DNA from: Streptomyces sp. CB09001
GTDB taxonomy: Bacteria > Actinomycetota > Actinomycetes > Streptomycetales > Streptomycetaceae
Assembly: GCF_003369795.1 (NCBI RefSeq)
Contig: NZ_CP026730.1
Span: 4,517,001 to 4,581,000 of the forward strand
DNA length: 64,000 nt
Reading direction: 5' to 3'
Below the pieces are notes generated by a model. It saw nothing but the letters and a program-made list of their open reading frames with translations. It was not told the DNA's origin and ran no database searches. Shown one piece after another: positions 59,110 through 64,000 of the stretch (positions within the stretch are counted from its first letter, which is position 1; every line of letters begins with the position of its first letter). Made by a program: the position numbers and the translations under genes.

Positions 59110-60275
59110 TGGCCGACGAGCAGGACAAGTGGCTGGACCGCGAAACGGCGGAGTTCCTGCTGCGCGGAGAGCCACTGGAGGGCGCCGACCCCGCGGTTCG
59201 CGACCGCGCCGAACGACTCGTCGCGGCCTTGGGCGCGCTCACTGCCCCGTCGGCACCGAACGGCGAGGAACTCCCCGGCGAGGCCGCCGCGTTGGCCGCT
59301 TTCCGCAAGGTGCGCGCCGAACGGGCGGACACGTCGGCGGGAGCCTCGGCCGCCGTCGCAGACGGTGCCGCCGGCCGGACCGCCGGCGCCGGTCCCGTCC
59401 GCATCGGCTCGCGTGGCGAGGGCGCCCGGCGTCCGCGCCGGGGCCGCCCCCTGCGGCTCGGGCTGGCCGCCGCGCTGACCGTCGGCATGATCGGCGGCGT
59501 GGCGGCGGCGGCCGGAACCGGAGTGCTGCCGACGCCGTTCGACCGCACCGAACCGGAACCCGCCGCCACCGTCTCTGCCGCGGCCTCCCCCCACCGTCCC
59601 TCCGCCCCGCCCTCGCCGCTCGACGGCGTGCAGGGCGGGTCGGTGCCGGGCGCCACCCCGGGCGCGCCCGACGGAGGCACCGCGCGGGACGGCGGCGAGG
59701 CCCGGGACCGCGGCGCCGACGGCCAGGACCCCGGCGGCTCCGACGGCCGGCGGTCGAGCCTCGCCGCGTCCTGCCGCGAGGTGCGCGCCGGCAAGGAACT
59801 CGACACCGTCCACCGCCGTGCGCTGAAGGACGCGGCCGGGGGAGCGTCGCGGGTCGGGAAGTACTGCGGCGGTCTCCTCGCCGGAACCGGCACCGGCGGC
59901 CGGGACGGCGCCGACCGGACCGTCCCCGGAGGGCCGGTCCGGGAGGGCGAGCTTCGCGGGGACACCGGCGACGGCGACAGCCAGGGCCAGAAGGGCGACG
60001 AAGGCGGCAAGGGCGGCAAGAGCGACGAGGGCGAAGGCCAAGACAAGGGCGACGGCAACGGCGACGGCAACGGCAAGGGCCAGGGCCAGGGCAAGGGCGA
60101 CGACGGTGACGACGGCGGCAACGGCCAGGACGACGCCGATGCCGACATAGCCCCGCCCGTGCGAGGTCCCCACCACCCCGCTCGCCCCCACCACCCCGAC
60201 CGGGTCCACGGCCCGCAGATCTCCTCGGCCGCTCGGCCGCAGCCGCGGCACACCGGCGCACCCCACGCCGCGTAG
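59109..60275 (+). CDS. Anti-sigma-like single-pass membrane protein, module 2
   Basis: 388 aa from ATG 59109 (a GTG one codon earlier is possible). Cytosolic start DKWLDRETAEFLLRGEPLEG and LPGEAAALAAFRKVRAERAD, then one helix (LRLGLAAALTVGMIGGVAAA). The outer part is Pro-rich, followed by a two-Cys segment (ASCREVRAGKELDTVHRRAL, VGKYCGG) like that of module 1, then Lys/Gly/Asp/Gln/Asn repeats and a His/Pro-rich end. The shared plan shows that both modules arose by duplication. No canonical anti-sigma zinc motif. Confidence 0.82.
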   Translation: MADEQDKWLDRETAEFLLRGEPLEGADPAVRDRAERLVAALGALTAPSAPNGEELPGEAAALAAFRKVRAERADTSAGASAAVADGAAGRTAGAGPVRIGSRGEGARRPRRGRPLRLGLAAALTVGMIGGVAAAAGTGVLPTPFDRTEPEPAATVSAAASPHRPSAPPSPLDGVQGGSVPGATPGAPDGGTARDGGEARDRGADGQDPGGSDGRRSSLAASCREVRAGKELDTVHRRALKDAAGGASRVGKYCGGLLAGTGTGGRDGADRTVPGGPVREGELRGDTGDGDSQGQKGDEGGKGGKSDEGEGQDKGDGNGDGNGKGQGQGKGDDGDDGGNGQDDADADIAPPVRGPHHPARPHHPDRVHGPQISSAARPQPRHTGAPHAA

Positions 60276-60337
60276 CCCCGCGAGCCCGTCCGACCTGCGC
60301 TTTCGTGATCTGCCAGGACTCTCCCTCGCCGCGGGTG

Positions 60338-60366
60338 TGACACTTTCGGCCCCCGTGACGCAGTAA
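60338..60366 (+). promoter_or_regulatory. TGACAC-N17-CAGTAA promoter-like motif facing the L,D-transpeptidase 3' end
   Basis: TGACAC at 60338-60343, CAGTAA at 60361-60366, spacing 17 and the same -10-like box as the copy at 55156. No credible plus-strand gene follows, so a transcript from here would run antisense into the L,D-transpeptidase gene or be a short RNA ending at the 60439-60477 hairpin. Confidence 0.4.
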
Positions 60367-60438
60367 TGAGTGAGCCGACTGGTCATCGGCTTTCGCACCG
60401 AGCCGGGGTTCCCCCCGTACCCGTGGCTCGTGCACCTC

Positions 60439-60477
60439 GGCGCGGGCGGGACACGTTCCCCCGGTCCCGCCCGCGCC
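60439..60477. terminator. Hairpin terminator
   Basis: GGCGCGGGCGGGA (60439-60451) pairs perfectly with TCCCGCCCGCGCC (60465-60477) around 13 bases. Located 36 bases past the minus-strand stop of the L,D-transpeptidase gene. Confidence 0.75.
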
Positions 60478-60512
60478 CCATTCGCCGTCCGGCGGTCCGG
60501 CCGGACACCCGC

Positions 60513-61370
60513 TCACCAGTACACGACGACCTTGTCGCCGGTCTTCACCTGCGCGTACAGAGCCGCGATCGCCGCCTCGTCCCGCACGTTGACGCAGCCG
60601 TGCGAGGCACCCGCGTACCCGTGGGCCGCGAAGTCGTAGGAGTAGTGCACGGCCTGGCCGCCGCTGAAGAACATGGCGTACGGCATGGCCGAGTCGTAGA
60701 GCGTCGAGACGTGGTGACGGGACTTCCAGTAGACCTGGAAGACGCCCTCCCGGGTCGGCGTGTACTGCGAGCCGAAGCGCACGGACATCGTCGACACGGT
60801 CCGCCCGTCGATCATCCAGCGCAGCGTCCGGCTCGACTTGCTGACGCAGAGCACCCGGCCGGTCGTGCAGCGCGGGTCGGGTGCGGCGGCGGGCTGGCCG
60901 CCCATCAGGTACAGGTCCCACTTGCCCGGCTCGTGCGACATCCCGAGCAGCCGCTGCCAGGTGACGGAGTCCGTCCGGCCGGTCCGCGGCAGCCCGCGCT
61001 TGCCCTGGAATCCGCTGACCGCGCGCTCGGTCAGGTCGTCGTAGGTCCCGGTCGGCCCGTCCACGAGCCACTCCACCTGGCGCAGCCGGGCCTGCAGCTC
61101 ACGGACGTCCCGGCCGGTGTCGCCCCGCCTCCACAGCACCCTGGGCGCCTCCGGCCCGGCAGCGGGCGCACTCGGCGGCGCACTCGACGGCCGGTGCCGG
61201 TCCTGGGACGGCGTGCTCCTCGGCGGGTGGCCGGTGACCTCTATGCGCACCGGCGCGTGGCCCTTGCCGTCCGGCCCGGTGCCCTGCACGGTGCAGCCGC
61301 CCGCCACCAGTACGGCCCCCAGCGCGACGGCGACCACCCGTCCCGTGCTCCCCATGCCCCTCATACGCAT
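60513..61370 (-). CDS. L,D-transpeptidase (YkuD) lipoprotein with peptidoglycan-binding domain
   Basis: 285 aa from ATG 61370 (GTG 61373 adds one residue). Lipobox VAGGC after GRVVAVALGAVL. A Pro/Ser linker leads to a PG_binding_1 domain (VRELQARLRQVEWLVDGPTG, RAVSGFQGKRGLPRTG) and a YkuD domain ending in the catalytic HGYAGASHGCVNVRDEAA. It would form 3-3 crosslinks or attach proteins to wall peptides outside the membrane. The gene stands alone, with a terminator behind it. Confidence 0.92.
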   Translation of the reverse strand: MRMRGMGSTGRVVAVALGAVLVAGGCTVQGTGPDGKGHAPVRIEVTGHPPRSTPSQDRHRPSSAPPSAPAAGPEAPRVLWRRGDTGRDVRELQARLRQVEWLVDGPTGTYDDLTERAVSGFQGKRGLPRTGRTDSVTWQRLLGMSHEPGKWDLYLMGGQPAAAPDPRCTTGRVLCVSKSSRTLRWMIDGRTVSTMSVRFGSQYTPTREGVFQVYWKSRHHVSTLYDSAMPYAMFFSGGQAVHYSYDFAAHGYAGASHGCVNVRDEAAIAALYAQVKTGDKVVVYW

Positions 61371-61620
61371 CACGGCCCCCCGTCGTCTCACGGCCCCGCA
61401 CGGACGTCCCCAGAGATGTTCCCCGGGATGACGCGCCGCGAACGGCACGGCATCGTTGTGACGGGGCCCTCTCCGGGGCTGTGAGGAAGGTCCCAGCGTG
61501 CGCCTCTCCACCGGGTGCACGCGCGCGGATACAGTCCGTCGAAGGATCGGCCCGTACCGGCGGGCAGGTGACGGGTAGTTCGAGCAGGTCGAACATGTGC
61601 TCAGCGGGAGGCATCACACC

Positions 61621-63201
<1,581 letters not shown>

Positions 63202-63256
63202 CAGCCGCTGAGCCGGGCTGTTGCCTCGCCCGGGTGATCGGGGCGAAGACGTCCCG

Positions 63257-64000
63257 TCAGGCGGCGGCGGACCGGTTCGGGCCTCGGCCGCCCAGTCCGA
63301 ACCGGCCCAGGTAGGTGTCGAGGCCCGCCGTCGACTCCCCGGACCACCCCACGTACCCGTCCGGCCGTACGAGGAACAGCCCCGCCCCGTACGCCCCGTG
63401 CGCGCCCCCGCGCACCACCCGTACCGACTCCCCCACGCCACCGCCGGGCGCGTCGACGCCCAGCGCCAGCAGTGTCCAGTGCGGCCCCCGGAACGCGTCG
63501 AAGAGCCGTACGCCGTCCACCTTCCCGTCGGGCGCACGGTCCCCGGCCCGCACCGGCTCCTCGCCGACGGCGCCCCGCGCCTCCACCGTCAGCGACGACT
63601 CGCGGTACCCCAGCCCCAGCTGCCGGGTCGCCCCGCCGCGCCGCACCTCGCCGCGGTGGACGCCGGTCGACAGGTCGAGCATCTGCGCCGCGATCGGGCG
63701 CCGTTCCTCCTCGTAGCTGTCCAGGAGCCCGGCCGGGGCGGCGCCCGTCAGCACCGCCCCCAGCTTCCAGCCCAGGTTGTAGGCGTCCTGGACGCTGGTG
63801 TTCAGGCCCTGGCCGCCCGCGGGCGAGTGCACGTGCGCCGCGTCCCCGGCGAGGAAGACCCGGCCCGCGCGGAACCGGTCGGCCAGGGCGGCCCGCGGCC
63901 GGAAGTCGGAGGCCCAGCGCACCTCGGTCACGTCCTCGGCCGCGATGTGCGAGCGCTCCGCGACGACCTTGCGGACGCCGTCCGGGGAGACGTCCACGTC
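63257..64000 (-). CDS. FAD-dependent aromatic monooxygenase, C-terminal part (5' cut by window edge)
   Basis: At least 247 codons, open to the window end. The group-A hydroxylase motif is RAGRVFLAGDAAHVHSPAGG, QGLNTSVQDAYNLGWKLGAV (second FAD signature), then YEEERRPIAAQMLDLSTGVH. The thioredoxin-like C-terminal domain, as in phenol or PCP hydroxylases, ends in RPDGYVGWSGES. The N-terminal GxGxxG lies beyond 64000. Substrate unknown. Convergent with the mutase gene (55-base gap). Confidence 0.9.
   Translation of the reverse strand, partial: DVDVSPDGVRKVVAERSHIAAEDVTEVRWASDFRPRAALADRFRAGRVFLAGDAAHVHSPAGGQGLNTSVQDAYNLGWKLGAVLTGAAPAGLLDSYEEERRPIAAQMLDLSTGVHRGEVRRGGATRQLGLGYRESSLTVEARGAVGEEPVRAGDRAPDGKVDGVRLFDAFRGPHWTLLALGVDAPGGGVGESVRVVRGGAHGAYGAGLFLVRPDGYVGWSGESTAGLDTYLGRFGLGGRGPNRSAAA

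Noticed and set aside
60366..61484. 372-aa plus-strand frame starting inside a promoter-like motif
   Set aside because: Runs antisense to a well-supported L,D-transpeptidase and shows Arg/Pro/His-rich non-coding composition.
61371..61620. Cobalamin riboswitch before the B12-dependent mutase
   Set aside because: No B12-box-like sequence or suitable leader structure seen.

Overview
The window looks like chromosomal DNA of a Streptomyces or very close actinomycete. GC is very high with strong G/C at third codon positions, GTG and TTG starts are common, and the gene neighbourhood (sucCD, purN-purH, folD, mdh, glyA, trpS, sdhCDAB, acyl-CoA mutase) matches, from memory, the core order of S. coelicolor around SCO4808 to SCO4869. 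No database search was possible; family names come from motifs read in the translated sequence. No tRNA, rRNA, CRISPR array or intact transposase gene was seen.

Layout. 1-8 kb: end of sucC, sucD, an HTH/sigma-like membrane protein, a DUF6350 polytopic protein, a small membrane protein and the purN-purH operon. 8-17.3 kb: an accessory-looking island, all on the minus strand. It holds two FHA-like protein plus Ser/Thr kinase pairs whose kinases end in cell-wall domains (peptidoglycan-binding in one, lytic-transglycosylase-like in the other), a 728-aa DUF1906/peptidoglycan-binding hydrolase-like protein without a signal peptide, and three exported small proteins. 17.4-22.9 kb: a membrane protein, folD-DUF3017, an XRE/DUF2690 protein and mdh behind a perfect inverted repeat. 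23-30.3 kb: a glycine betaine unit (betaine aldehyde dehydrogenase, choline oxidase-like GMC enzyme, ABC ATPase, fused double permease, binding lipoprotein). 30.3-33.5 kb: a PEP-mutase-like protein and two AhpD-like proteins divergent from a MocR regulator. 33.45-37.9 kb: a MITE-like element, a ZTP (pfl) riboswitch, glyA, trpS and a 2H phosphoesterase. 37.9-43.1 kb: a compact cassette resembling mycobacterial decaprenyl-phosphoryl-arabinose synthesis (DprE2, DprE1, PAP2, UbiA, GtrA) plus YihY. 43-48.2 kb: DD-carboxypeptidase, SCO4848-like protein, metallophosphoesterase, and a TetR-DCC-membrane operon with twin operators. 48.4-51.9 kb: sdhCDAB. 52-60.3 kb: an OHCU decarboxylase-like protein without the catalytic His, a GH20 hexosaminidase, unknown proteins, and two tandem ECF-sigma plus anti-sigma-like membrane protein pairs. 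60.5-64 kb: an L,D-transpeptidase lipoprotein, an acyl-CoA mutase large subunit, and a truncated flavin monooxygenase.

How the parts connect. Central carbon genes (sucCD, mdh, sdh, mutase) and one-carbon/purine genes (purN, purH, folD, glyA) form the conserved backbone. The riboswitch before glyA links one-carbon supply to ZTP, an alarmone derived from the substrate of PurH. Interspersed are cell-envelope functions: the FHA-kinase wall island, the DPA-like cassette, DD-carboxypeptidase and L,D-transpeptidase. The best candidates for new biology are the FHA-kinase wall-sensing island with its shared upstream element, and the tandem sigma/anti-sigma modules with their recurrent promoter-like motif.
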